Shown in pieces: positions 18,336-27,630 of a DNA stretch of 64,000 nucleotides. The notes beneath the pieces were generated by a model, which was not told the origin of the DNA, made no database searches, and saw only the letters and a program-made list of their open reading frames with translations. The stretch spans positions 1 to 64,000 of the forward strand of contig NZ_FMZJ01000017.1 of the NCBI RefSeq assembly GCF_900101455.1, read 5' to 3'. The stretch comes from Sphingomonas sp. YR710. Its GTDB lineage: Bacteria; Pseudomonadota; Alphaproteobacteria; Sphingomonadales; Sphingomonadaceae. Each line of letters opens with the position of its first letter. Within the stretch, counting starts at the first letter, position 1. The translations under genes and the position numbers were made by a program.

Positions 18336-18578
18336 GTGATCGAGAGCATTTCAGTTTCCGCTATACCATCGCCCCTCGCGGCCGTGCCCGCTCGTTGCGT
18401 TGCGGAAGGCCGTTTGATCAACAAGAGCGGATGCTTCGCGCTGCGTCAAAGCGACGGCTGCGATATCTGGCTCGAAATGGACCGGATTCCCATGCACCTG
18501 ATCGAAGCGCAGGTGCGCGTTCAGGGGGTGCGTTTTCAGCCCGACTTCATCTCGGTCGAGGCGGTCGGCCCCGCCTGA
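18336..18578 (+). CDS. small DUF5818-like protein
   Basis: 80 residues from a GTG at 18336 with a strong GGAGG site six bases upstream; upstream in-frame ATGs at 18279 and 18291 have no such site. The core, with GRLINKSGCFALRQ, then a WLEMDRIPMHLI segment and a V-x-V-x-G-V-R-F ending, fits the small beta-rich DUF5818 family seen in sphingomonads. It resembles an OB-like single domain. It lies upstream of the Anbu gene on the same strand with about 130 bases between. Function is unknown. Confidence 0.55.
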   Translation: MIESISVSAIPSPLAAVPARCVAEGRLINKSGCFALRQSDGCDIWLEMDRIPMHLIEAQVRVQGVRFQPDFISVEAVGPA

Positions 18579-18711
18579 CGACCCTGCCGCTTTCCTCCGT
18601 ATTTTTGATCGGGGCGAAAGGCTGGACGGGCGCCCTGTCACGGGCCTATCCCGTCACCGGTAACATGCGTGAACCGACCGGATCAGAGCCGGCGGGGGGA
18701 AAGGAACCGGG

Positions 18712-19470
18712 ATGACCTATTGTATCGGCATATCGCTGCGCGCCGGCCTGATCATGATCTGCGATACCCGAACCAATGCGGGGATCGACAATATCTCCAC
18801 CTATCGCAAGCTTCACGTACTGGCCGATACCGAGGATCGGCTGATCTTCGCGGCAAGCGCGGGCAATCTTTCGGTCACCCAATCGGTGCTCGGCATGCTC
18901 CACGAAGGTTTGCCGCCGGTCGGCGACGATGAGCAGCCCCGCAAGGTGGAACATATGCCGACGATGTTCCGCGTGGCGCAACTGGTAGGCGAGGCGGTGA
19001 TGAGTGCGGGGCGGGAGATCAAGCCGGCGCTATATGCGGCCGGGGTCAGCGCCGGCATCTCGCTGCTGGTCGCCGGCCGCATCGGCACGGGGCCGATCAA
19101 GTTGTTCCTGGTTTACGATGCCGGCAATTTCATCGAATGCCAGCCTGACAGCCCCTTCTTCCAGATTGGCGCCACTCAATATGGCAAGCCGATCCTCGAC
19201 CGGACGATGACCTATGAATCCTCGCTCGACGAGGCGGTGAAAGTGGGTCTGCTCTCGTTCGATTCGACGATTCGATCGGATCTGTCGGTGGGGCTGCCGT
19301 TCGACATCATGGTGATGCCGGCGGATCCCAAGGCGCTCGTCATCCGTCGGCGGATCGAGGTGGACGATCCTTATTTCCAGAATCTGTCGTCGCGCTGGTC
19401 GATGCTGCTCAACGAAAGCCGGGCGGCGATCCCCGATCCGCCATTCATGACCGCGTCGGCCGACGGCTGA
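18712..19470 (+). CDS. proteasome-type protease Anbu (HslV-like)
   Basis: 252 residues beginning MTYCIGISLRAGLIMICDTR, followed by TNAGIDNISTYRKLH. Removal of Met exposes Thr at position 1, the nucleophile position of Ntn hydrolases; the conserved Asp and the ISTYRK lysine follow as in Anbu/HslV proteins. Anbu (COG3484) forms an HslV-like open ring assembly of uncertain substrate. In many bacteria it sits in an operon with ATP-grasp, alpha-E and transglutaminase-like genes, none of which is seen nearby. A strong AAAGGA site precedes the ATG. Confidence 0.85.
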   Translation: MTYCIGISLRAGLIMICDTRTNAGIDNISTYRKLHVLADTEDRLIFAASAGNLSVTQSVLGMLHEGLPPVGDDEQPRKVEHMPTMFRVAQLVGEAVMSAGREIKPALYAAGVSAGISLLVAGRIGTGPIKLFLVYDAGNFIECQPDSPFFQIGATQYGKPILDRTMTYESSLDEAVKVGLLSFDSTIRSDLSVGLPFDIMVMPADPKALVIRRRIEVDDPYFQNLSSRWSMLLNESRAAIPDPPFMTASADG

Positions 19471-19489
19471 GGCCGGCTGGGAGCGGGCT

Positions 19490-20185
19490 TCAGCGCGGCG
19501 ATGCGCCCGTGCCGCCGGCGCGCGGATCATATCGTTCGTCCGCGTCGTGTGACAGCGGAGCGATTGGTCGGCCGTCCTGTGTCTGGCTGAAATCGACGAC
19601 GCACATATAGGTATAGACCGGATGTTGGCCGCAGCCGACGCCGGCATATCGCAACCAGGACGCAAACAGGATCGCGCGGTGGCCGCGGGTCGCCACGCCA
19701 TCGTCGACGATCAGCTGCCGGACGACATCGCGTGGATCGCTATAGCCGTAGGAAATCGTTTCGGACACGTAGATGCCGCCGCCGCGCCGCTGCACGCGCT
19801 GGCCGATGGTGCGTCCGCCCGATCCGACATGGCCGATCCGCCCGCTGCGCCCCTGATCATCGGCCTGATCGGCGGCCGCCTGCGCCAGCAGGTCGGCCGG
19901 ATCGAGCGGGGGTAGCGGGGGCTGCCGTTCGAGGAAGGCGATCGCCTCATCGACCGCCCGCACACCCTCACGCGTCGTCCGCCCATCAGGTTCGCCGGGC
20001 AGATAGGCAATCCTGCCTTCGAACATGTCGCGATACTGGCGAAGTTCGTCGGCATAATCCTGCGGATGAGTGCGCGCGTAGTTGATCTCATCGAGCACTT
20101 CCGTGTCGCGCGATTGGGCGATGGCGGTCTGGGGCGCGACCAGAACGGAGACCGCCAGAAAAGGAAGCGACAGGCGGTGCGGCAT
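19490..20185 (-). CDS. CAP-domain (SCP/PR-1) exported protein
   Basis: 231 residues with a signal peptide (cleavage after about residue 23, APQTAIAQS). The CAP fold is supported by LDEINYARTHPQDYADELR at the start of the domain, DPADLLAQAAADQADDQ, and a late HRAILFASWLRYAGVGCG segment. Unlike many CAP proteins the first conserved His region reads RIGHVGSGGRTIGQR. It is probably periplasmic or secreted; bacterial CAP proteins have few known functions. It converges on the Anbu gene. Confidence 0.82.
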   Translation of the reverse strand: MPHRLSLPFLAVSVLVAPQTAIAQSRDTEVLDEINYARTHPQDYADELRQYRDMFEGRIAYLPGEPDGRTTREGVRAVDEAIAFLERQPPLPPLDPADLLAQAAADQADDQGRSGRIGHVGSGGRTIGQRVQRRGGGIYVSETISYGYSDPRDVVRQLIVDDGVATRGHRAILFASWLRYAGVGCGQHPVYTYMCVVDFSQTQDGRPIAPLSHDADERYDPRAGGTGASPR

Positions 20186-20283
20186 CGGGCCTCGGCGGGG
20201 AAGGGAGAATGCCGCCGGGCGTGACGGGTTTTTGATGAGCAGGGGATGAACGGATAGGGCCTAGGACGAGGCCCGAAGCGCTT

Positions 20284-20318
20284 CATGTTGCGCTCGCTGA
20301 CGAAGCGTGCGCAACATG
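20284..20318 (-). terminator. hairpin downstream of the ABC-2 permease gene
   Basis: CATGTTGCGC at 20284-20293 pairs with GCGCAACATG at 20309-20318 across a 15-base loop. It lies about 25 bases after the permease stop and lacks an obvious T-run, so it is a possible but unproven terminator. Confidence 0.4.
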
Positions 20319-20341
20319 CGGTCGACGGTGGCGCAGCCCCC

Positions 20342-21099
20342 TCAGGTCCGCAACCGCCATCCCGTTTTGAAGACCCAGGTAATGATCGCCACGCACACTG
20401 CCATGAACAGCAGGATCATCCCCAGACTCAGCATCACGCCGACATCGGACTGCCCGTAAAACGCCCAGCGAAACCCGTTCACCAGATACACGATCGGATT
20501 GAACATCGCGATCGCCTGCCATGTCGCCGGCAGCATCGTGATCGAATAGAAGGTGCCGCCCAGAAAGGTCAGCGGCGTGATGATCATGATCGGCACGATC
20601 TGAAGCTTTTCGAAGCCGTCGGCCCATAGCCCCAGGATGAAGCCGAACAGGCTGAAACTGATCGAGATCAGGATCAGGAAGGCTGCCGCCCATACCGGAT
20701 GCAATATTTCGAACGGTACGAACAGCCGCGCGGTGCCGAGGATGATCAGGCCGAGGATCACCGATTTCGTCGCCGCCGCGCCGACATAGCCCATCAGCGC
20801 CTCGATCGCCGAGACCGGCGCCGACAGCAGTTCATAGATCGTCCCAGAAAAGCGCGGCATGTAGATACCGAACGAGGCGTTGGCGGTGCTTTCTGTGAGC
20901 AAGGCGAGCATGATCAGGCCCGGCACGATGAAGGCACCGTAGGGTACGCCGTCGATCGTCTGCATCCGCGATCCGATTGCCGATCCGAACACGATAAAAT
21001 AGAGCGAGGTGGAGATGACCGGCGATGCAAGGCTCTGGAACAGGGTCCGGAGCGAGCGGCCGAGTTCGGCCGCGTAGATGGCCCGTACAGCGTGCATGT

Positions 21100-21103
<4 letters not shown>
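20342..21103 (-). CDS. ABC-2 type transporter permease
   Basis: 253 residues with six predicted hydrophobic segments and the ABC-2 family pattern ([11 protein letters not shown] near residue 57, then a [15 protein letters not shown] segment near residue 180 and [12 protein letters not shown]). The start overlaps the end of the ATPase gene by four bases, so the two are translated together. The pair resembles YadG/YadH-type exporters. The exported substrate is unknown. Confidence 0.87.
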
Positions 21104-22074
<971 letters not shown>

Positions 22075-22283
22075 TCTGCCATGATGGGCATGTCACGGCG
22101 ATTTTGCCAGTGGGAAGCTGGTGCATCGTGCACGCGGCGCATGATCGTCGCTGGTTGCCTCTATGAAGAGCCCTCCGTGTCACTCTGGTTCTTCATCGCT
22201 CACCCGAATGTCCAGATCGGGAAACACCATATTTGTTGGCCTCCGGGAATTTAATATGAACGCGAGGAGAGGTTTCCAACGAT

Positions 22284-22763
22284 ATGGGCGAGCAACGCGA
22301 GCATCCTGCGGTGATTGGTCTCCTAATCGGGGTAACCAGGAAGATGATCGATAGCGCGATCGCCTTCGAGGTGGCCGCGAGCGAAGCGCGCAATTTTTCC
22401 TATTACGCCGTGCTCGAGCAGCGGGCGAGCGAGCGGAGATTGGTCGCAACCCGTTTCCAGAGCTTATTGCGGTCGCTCGGGCATCGACCTCCGCTCCGGG
22501 GCACTTTTATGGCGCTGGCAAGGCGCGTAATCGGCCGTATTCTTCACCGCCTTTTCGCCAATGAGGCGATCATCATCGGCCTGTTCAATCGCGCCGAGGA
22601 AAAGTCCGTCGCTTCGTTCGAAGAACTGCTGAACCATCGCGACATCAGCGAGCGGACCAGAGCGGTGATCGAGCACGAATATAAGTCCGTGAGCGATGGC
22701 TACATCATGTTTCAGGAATTGGAGGCTGAACTTACTCATCGCAATCTCGGCGGCGATTGGTAG
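22284..22763 (+). CDS. DUF2383/PA2169-type four-helix protein
   Basis: 159 residues, largely helical, with a pattern of Glu, His and Arg (VLEQRASERRLVATRFQSLL, then a GTFMALARRVIGR segment and RAEEKSVASFEELL) like the DUF2383 family of ferritin-like four-helix bundles. The start at 22284 has a GGAGAGG sequence 11 bases before. It has no signal peptide and is probably cytoplasmic. No metal site can be confirmed by eye. It lies alone between the ABC transporter and an SDR gene. Confidence 0.65.
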   Translation: MGEQREHPAVIGLLIGVTRKMIDSAIAFEVAASEARNFSYYAVLEQRASERRLVATRFQSLLRSLGHRPPLRGTFMALARRVIGRILHRLFANEAIIIGLFNRAEEKSVASFEELLNHRDISERTRAVIEHEYKSVSDGYIMFQELEAELTHRNLGGDW

Positions 22764-22960
22764 CGGCAACGCCGGCAAAACTTACGGTGTCTTTCCGGCC
22801 TGAAAAGCGCCCTTTCCGCCATGTCAGCCCTGAACAAATCTGCAGCAATGCGCAATCGGGTGGCGGCGTTCACATTTGCCCGATCCTCGCGGCTTATGAG
22901 GTTGCGACCTGCACGATGGGCGCTAGAAGATGTGTGAAAACAAGATCAGGGAGAGCGACC

Positions 22961-23767
22961 ATGGATGTGTCGGGGGCGAGGCATGCCTTTGTTACGGGCG
23001 GTGCGAGCGGGATCGGCCTGGGGATAGCGGATGCACTGCTGAAGCGCGGTATTCCCGTCACGATTACCGATGTCGACGAAGAGGCTCTCCAGGCGGTCGT
23101 TGCCGCGCGGCCCGGCGCACGCGGGCAGGTGCTGGACGTGCGCGACCGTTCGGCCTGGAGCTTTGCAAAGGCGAAGGCCGAGGCGGCGTTCGGGCCGGTG
23201 GACATATTGGTGGCCAATGCCGGGATCGGCCCGGACGGCGAGTTGCTCGCGGATGCCAGGCCCGAAACATTCGATCTTATCATGGCAATCAACGTCGGCG
23301 GCGTTTTCAATGCCATATCGGCCTTTGCCGGGGACATGCGCGCGCGCGGAACGGGCCATATCGTCATCACCGCATCGGTGACCGGTCTCGTCACCGGCCA
23401 GGTGCCGCGGATCGGTACCTATACCGCTTCGAAATTCGCGATCGTTGCGTTGGGGGAGGGGCTGCGTACCGAGATGGAGCCGCATGGTATCGGCGTATCG
23501 ACGCTTTGCCCGGGGCTGGTAACGTCGAATCTCGGCCGCAATACCACGCGACTCGGCATGCCAGCGCGCAAAGCGAAGCTCGAAACCGGCCGGCCGGCAG
23601 GCGCGCCGCAGGGGGGAATGGATCCCGCCGAAGTCGGCGAAATCACCATCGACGGCATCGCGCGCAATCTGCCCTATATCATCACGCACCCCGATGCCTG
23701 GCCGGAAATCGAGGTACGTTGGCAGGCGCTGGCGGGTGCTTTTTCGGCTGCAGAGCGGGTCGAGTAA
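22961..23767 (+). CDS. SDR family NAD(P)-dependent oxidoreductase
   Basis: 268 residues from the ATG at 22961, which has AGGGAG eight bases upstream; the open frame extends 68 codons further but without a good start. Motifs: TGGASGIGLG for the nucleotide-binding loop, NAGIGPDG, Ser in TASVTGLVTG, and YTASKFAIV for the YxxxK motif. It is a soluble dehydrogenase. It converges on the GntR-FAD-Rieske operon, with a shared hairpin between, and may act on the same pathway. The substrate is unknown. Confidence 0.87.
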   Translation: MDVSGARHAFVTGGASGIGLGIADALLKRGIPVTITDVDEEALQAVVAARPGARGQVLDVRDRSAWSFAKAKAEAAFGPVDILVANAGIGPDGELLADARPETFDLIMAINVGGVFNAISAFAGDMRARGTGHIVITASVTGLVTGQVPRIGTYTASKFAIVALGEGLRTEMEPHGIGVSTLCPGLVTSNLGRNTTRLGMPARKAKLETGRPAGAPQGGMDPAEVGEITIDGIARNLPYIITHPDAWPEIEVRWQALAGAFSAAERVE

Positions 23768-23781
23768 TTCCTGCACTGGCC

Positions 23782-23819
23782 GCCGGGATCTGACAGCGGT
23801 GTTGGCGTCAGATCCCGGC
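23782..23819. terminator. bidirectional hairpin between SDR and GntR genes
   Basis: A 13-base perfect stem, GCCGGGATCTGAC at 23782-23794 with its complement at 23807-23819, around a 12-base loop. It lies between convergent genes and overlaps the end of the regulator gene, which fits a shared terminator. Confidence 0.55.
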
Positions 23820-24590
23820 AACCAGTTGTTTCGCGTTCCGTTGCCCGAAATACTGACGCCCTTCCAAAAGATGTCCGCGCCAATAGGATTCGGCAACCGC
23901 GGCATCTCCGGTGGCAATCAGGTCCACCATCCGTTCATGGGCCTTTTGGCTGAGGACTTGCAGCTTGCCGTTACGATCGGTCGGGAATCCCGTTGTCTGA
24001 TGATCCTGCACATGCTGCAAAAGCCGCATGATCATCGTGGTTGTGGTGGTGCCGGTGAGTTCGACCATGCGCTCGCGTATCGCACCGAGCACCGAACGAT
24101 GGCGGTTCTGGTCGCCGATGGCGTGGGTCGCTTCATTCAATTCCCGTTTGAGTTCGACAAGCTGATCGGGCTTTGCCGTGAGCGCTAGACTGGCCAGCGC
24201 CGGCGGCTCGATGATCGTCCGGGCGTGATGAAGATCGCCCAGGGTAACCCCGCGATAGTTGAGGAGGAAGCCAAATTGGCGGGCCGCGCCGTCAAGACTG
24301 GGTTGCTGGATGATCGCGCCGCCCTTGCCGCCACGGCGTATCACGATCAGTTGCTCGGCCTCAAGCAGTCGCAATGCTTCGCGCAAGGTGGGCCGCGACA
24401 CGCCATATTGCACCATCAGTTCCGCTTCCGGCGGAAGTGTGTGCGTCACCAGAAGATCGCGATCCAGAATACGTTTTCGGATGTCGGCCGCCATCAGTTC
24501 GGCAATGCGATGACTGCGCAATACCCGCGTCGGGCTTCCCGATGCCCGTTCGGCTGAGGCCAGCTCATCTTTACTCACGGTTTGTCTCAT
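23808..24590 (-). CDS. GntR family (FadR/FCD) transcriptional regulator
   Basis: 260 residues. The winged helix occupies about residues 30-95, with the GntR pattern LPPEAELMVQYGVSRPTLRE and then LRLLEAEQLI. An all-helical FCD ligand domain follows (HHARTIIEPPALASLAL, then DLIATGDAAVAESYWRGHL). Its ATG overlaps the stop of the flavoprotein gene (ATGA), so it is the last gene of the Rieske-flavoprotein operon and probably controls it. FCD regulators usually sense small organic acids or related metabolites; the ligand here is unknown. Confidence 0.88.
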   Translation of the reverse strand: MRQTVSKDELASAERASGSPTRVLRSHRIAELMAADIRKRILDRDLLVTHTLPPEAELMVQYGVSRPTLREALRLLEAEQLIVIRRGGKGGAIIQQPSLDGAARQFGFLLNYRGVTLGDLHHARTIIEPPALASLALTAKPDQLVELKRELNEATHAIGDQNRHRSVLGAIRERMVELTGTTTTTMIMRLLQHVQDHQTTGFPTDRNGKLQVLSQKAHERMVDLIATGDAAVAESYWRGHLLEGRQYFGQRNAKQLVAGI

Positions 24591-26248
24591 GCTTTCGGTC
24601 CTATCGCATGTTCCGCGGCCCTCAGCCCGAACACGAATGACGCCCCGATACTGCCGCCAGCGCCTGGGTAAATCCCTCCAAAGACCGAGGCCGTCGAATT
24701 TCCCGTGGCATATAGCCCTTCGATCACGGCACCGTCGGCGGTGAGAACGCGGCCATGCTCATCGGTTACAAGGCCGCCAAAAGTTCCGACGTCGCCGGTG
24801 AACAGTTTGATCGCATAGAATGGCGGCGCGGCGATTTCCCCGAGTGAGGCATTGGGCTTGTTGCGTGGATCGCCGAGGAAGCGATCATATGCTCTCGCGC
24901 CGCGACCAAAATCGGGATCGACGCCAGCGCGGGCGAAGCGGTTGAAGCGATCCACGGTTTCGCCAAGCCGATCGGCCGGAAGGCCGGTTTTCGCGGCAAG
25001 TTCCTCGATCGTGTCGGCGCGAATGAAAAAGCCCGACTCAAGCCAGCGATCGGGCACCTTGCCCGGCGGTTGATCGCCCCAGAAATAGCGCCGCCGATGG
25101 GTCGAATCGATGATCGCCCAGGTCGAGGGTTCGCCCTTCGCGCTATGGCGTGCGTTCATCCGGCATCCGATCTCCATATAGGATCCGGATTCGTCGGTGA
25201 AGCGTTCGCCGTCCTGATCGACGAAGATGCAGTGCGGTTTGGCTGAATCGAACGAATGCACGAACGGCCCCGGACGATCGGGTGCCTGCGAACCGGGTAG
25301 CCAGATGCCGCGATCAAGGCCGTGCAAGGCCGCGCCAAGGCCTGTGGCCGCTTCGATCATTTCGCCGGTGTCGCCAGGATTCGAAATGCTCCACCGGGTA
25401 TCGGTGGGGAAGCCATGATAGCGTTCGCGCAGCGACTGGTTCCGTGCAAAGCCGCCTGCGTTGATCAGGACGCCCTTTGTCGCCCGGATGCGCCGCGGCC
25501 CACCGGGCGTTTGCGCCTCCACGCCGACCACTTTCCCATCCTCGGACAGCAGCGATTCAACCGGTGTCTCGCAGCGCAGATCCACCCCCTGGCGTAAAGC
25601 CGCTTCGAGCATCCGGCCCTGAAGTGCCGCGCCGAAACCGCAGATCCGCGCGCCCGAAAGCCTCGCTTTGGCCATGCGGAAATAGAGCTTGGCCACGGTG
25701 AGCAATCCGCCCAGCGTCCGCATTGCGAGGCTCGCATCTGCGGCCTCGTTCGCGGTGAGCGGCATGACCATGGGACCAGTCTGGAACTTGTCGGCCCATT
25801 CGCCCAGCCTGCGCAGATCGAACAGTTCGACGCCGAGCGAGCGGCCCTCCGCAAGCCCGCCATCGACGTCGTCATAATAATCGGACCAGCCTTCGCACCG
25901 AATGAACGGAATGCCCTTGGCTTGCAGATATTCGATCAGGCGGGGCCCGGTTTCGAGATAGGCATCCCTGCGCGCCGGGGTCGAGCCGGGATCGGGCGCG
26001 TCGCCCAACACGGCATCGAGGTAGTGGTGTGCCTGTTCGAGACTGTCGGATATGCCGTCGCGCGCGAGCAGGGGATTGGCGGGAATCCAGAGCACGCCGC
26101 CCGACATTGCCGTCGAACCGCCGACGCGCGATTGCTTCTCCAGCACCAGTGGTTTGAGGCCTGCATCGATCATCGCCATGGCCGCGCACAGCGAGCCGCC
26201 ACCGCTGCCGATGATGACGAAGTCGGCGCTCTCGTCCCAATCCGCCAC
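24587..26248 (-). CDS. FAD-dependent dehydrogenase, 3-ketosteroid-dehydrogenase-like
   Basis: 553 residues from a GTG at 26248, just 2 bases after the Rieske stop and preceded by GGAG. The FAD-binding motif VIIGSGGGSLCAAM is at the N-terminus. VGGSTAMSGGVLWIPAN and the C-terminal GLYATGNSTASVFGGIYPG with GAGGSIGASFVFG are typical of the KstD/fumarate reductase flavoprotein group. It would introduce a C-C double bond or reduce one. It is translationally linked to both neighbours. KstD-like character suggests cyclic ketone substrates, but close relatives vary. Confidence 0.85.
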   Translation of the reverse strand: MADWDESADFVIIGSGGGSLCAAMAMIDAGLKPLVLEKQSRVGGSTAMSGGVLWIPANPLLARDGISDSLEQAHHYLDAVLGDAPDPGSTPARRDAYLETGPRLIEYLQAKGIPFIRCEGWSDYYDDVDGGLAEGRSLGVELFDLRRLGEWADKFQTGPMVMPLTANEAADASLAMRTLGGLLTVAKLYFRMAKARLSGARICGFGAALQGRMLEAALRQGVDLRCETPVESLLSEDGKVVGVEAQTPGGPRRIRATKGVLINAGGFARNQSLRERYHGFPTDTRWSISNPGDTGEMIEAATGLGAALHGLDRGIWLPGSQAPDRPGPFVHSFDSAKPHCIFVDQDGERFTDESGSYMEIGCRMNARHSAKGEPSTWAIIDSTHRRRYFWGDQPPGKVPDRWLESGFFIRADTIEELAAKTGLPADRLGETVDRFNRFARAGVDPDFGRGARAYDRFLGDPRNKPNASLGEIAAPPFYAIKLFTGDVGTFGGLVTDEHGRVLTADGAVIEGLYATGNSTASVFGGIYPGAGGSIGASFVFGLRAAEHAIGPKA

Positions 26249-26250
26249 GA

Positions 26251-27573
26251 TCAGTTCTCCAGCCCCATGAAGCGGTGCAGGGCGCGATGAAAGTTGGACA
26301 CGGCCTTTTCCTGCTTGGGGTTGGGCCGCGCCCCGCGAAATCCGCGCGATTTCATGCCGCTCTGGATCGCCGCCATGTTGCCGAAGTCCTGCACCAGGAT
26401 CAGCCCCCAGTCTTCGACGCTGAGGAGATCCTCGCATGTCTGCACGGGAACGTCGCGCGGTTCGGTGCCGGGCGCGTAGCGTTCCAGCGCATAGATATCG
26501 AAGATGCACCGGTCGGGATCGCCCGGCATGGGCCGCGCGCGATAGCCGAGCAGGCTGGTAGGCTGCTGCAGGAAGATCATGTTGGGAAAAATGTGCCAGT
26601 CAGCGCCGGCCTTGCCCATTTGTTCGGGGGTGATCGCGGGCCAACCTCGCCCGCTTTTCTCCTCTTCCTCGACCATATAGGTGAACAGCGCGCCCAGCAT
26701 TTCATCGGGCGAGGTATTTTCGGGCATTTCGGCTACGCGCTGCGCAGCGGCGATCATGCCATCGGTCAGCATCGCATCTAGCGTGTTCTTGATGTCGGCG
26801 TAAAAGCCGGCGGCCAGCGGTCGCAAGTCGGTCGGCTCCGGCCGCCCCAGGCGTCGCGAGGGAAGGAACGGGTAGCCGCTTTCGGCCGAACCGAACATCC
26901 CGTGCATGCCCACGGCTTCGCTATAGGTATAGTCCTGATAATATTGAAGTAGCTGGCGGTGCGTGGTCTGCACATGATAGGCTTCGTTGAACGCTTCCAG
27001 CGCCACTTTCCAATTGGCGGGGAGGATCGCCTGACGCCGCCATTTGTAGCGCATCTTTTCGAACTCGTAAGCGTCCAAATAGTCTTTTGCCGGCTGCAGA
27101 AATGCGGTGAGGGCAGGAGCTTCGGGATCCATGCAGATGAACACCCAGCCGCCCCAGCGGCCCGTGCGGACCTGGCTCAATGCGACATCATCGGCGGCGA
27201 GAAGTCCCTCCCAGTCCTTTTGGTCGACGATGTCATGTGACGAGCCATCAAGGTTCCAGCGCCAACCATGATAGGGGCAGGTAAAGCGCGTAATATGGCC
27301 ACAGCCTTTGGTCAGGCGGCGGCCGCGATGCGGGCAGACATTATAGAAAGCGCGAATTTCAGTATCGTTCGAGCGCAGCACGATGATCGATTCACCGAGA
27401 ATATCGTAGGTTATGAAATCACCGGGTCTTGCCAGCTCTTCCTCACGGCACGCCATCTGCCACACAAACGGCCACAGCTTCTCGGCTTCGACTGCGGCAA
27501 ATGCAGGATCGATATAGTCGGACGCGGGGATGAAATCATCGCGAACTTCGCCGGACGGCTTGCCTGTCTGCAT
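26251..27573 (-). CDS. Rieske non-heme iron oxygenase, alpha subunit
   Basis: 440 residues from the ATG at 27573, which follows AAGGAG. The Rieske [2Fe-2S] ligands are Cys80/His82 (CPHRG) and Cys99/His102 (CPYHGW). Mononuclear iron ligands are His200 and His205 in NEAYHVQTTH. It would hydroxylate or demethylate an aromatic or cyclic substrate. No beta subunit, ferredoxin or reductase gene is seen nearby, so electron transfer partners must be encoded elsewhere. It is the first gene of the Rieske-FAD-GntR unit and lies just downstream of the TonB receptor gene. Confidence 0.92.
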   Translation of the reverse strand: MQTGKPSGEVRDDFIPASDYIDPAFAAVEAEKLWPFVWQMACREEELARPGDFITYDILGESIIVLRSNDTEIRAFYNVCPHRGRRLTKGCGHITRFTCPYHGWRWNLDGSSHDIVDQKDWEGLLAADDVALSQVRTGRWGGWVFICMDPEAPALTAFLQPAKDYLDAYEFEKMRYKWRRQAILPANWKVALEAFNEAYHVQTTHRQLLQYYQDYTYSEAVGMHGMFGSAESGYPFLPSRRLGRPEPTDLRPLAAGFYADIKNTLDAMLTDGMIAAAQRVAEMPENTSPDEMLGALFTYMVEEEEKSGRGWPAITPEQMGKAGADWHIFPNMIFLQQPTSLLGYRARPMPGDPDRCIFDIYALERYAPGTEPRDVPVQTCEDLLSVEDWGLILVQDFGNMAAIQSGMKSRGFRGARPNPKQEKAVSNFHRALHRFMGLEN

Positions 27574-27630
27574 CTCCACTCCTTCATTTCTCCGGGCGGA
27601 CATCCGGCTGGACCCGTCGATGGTCCGGCC

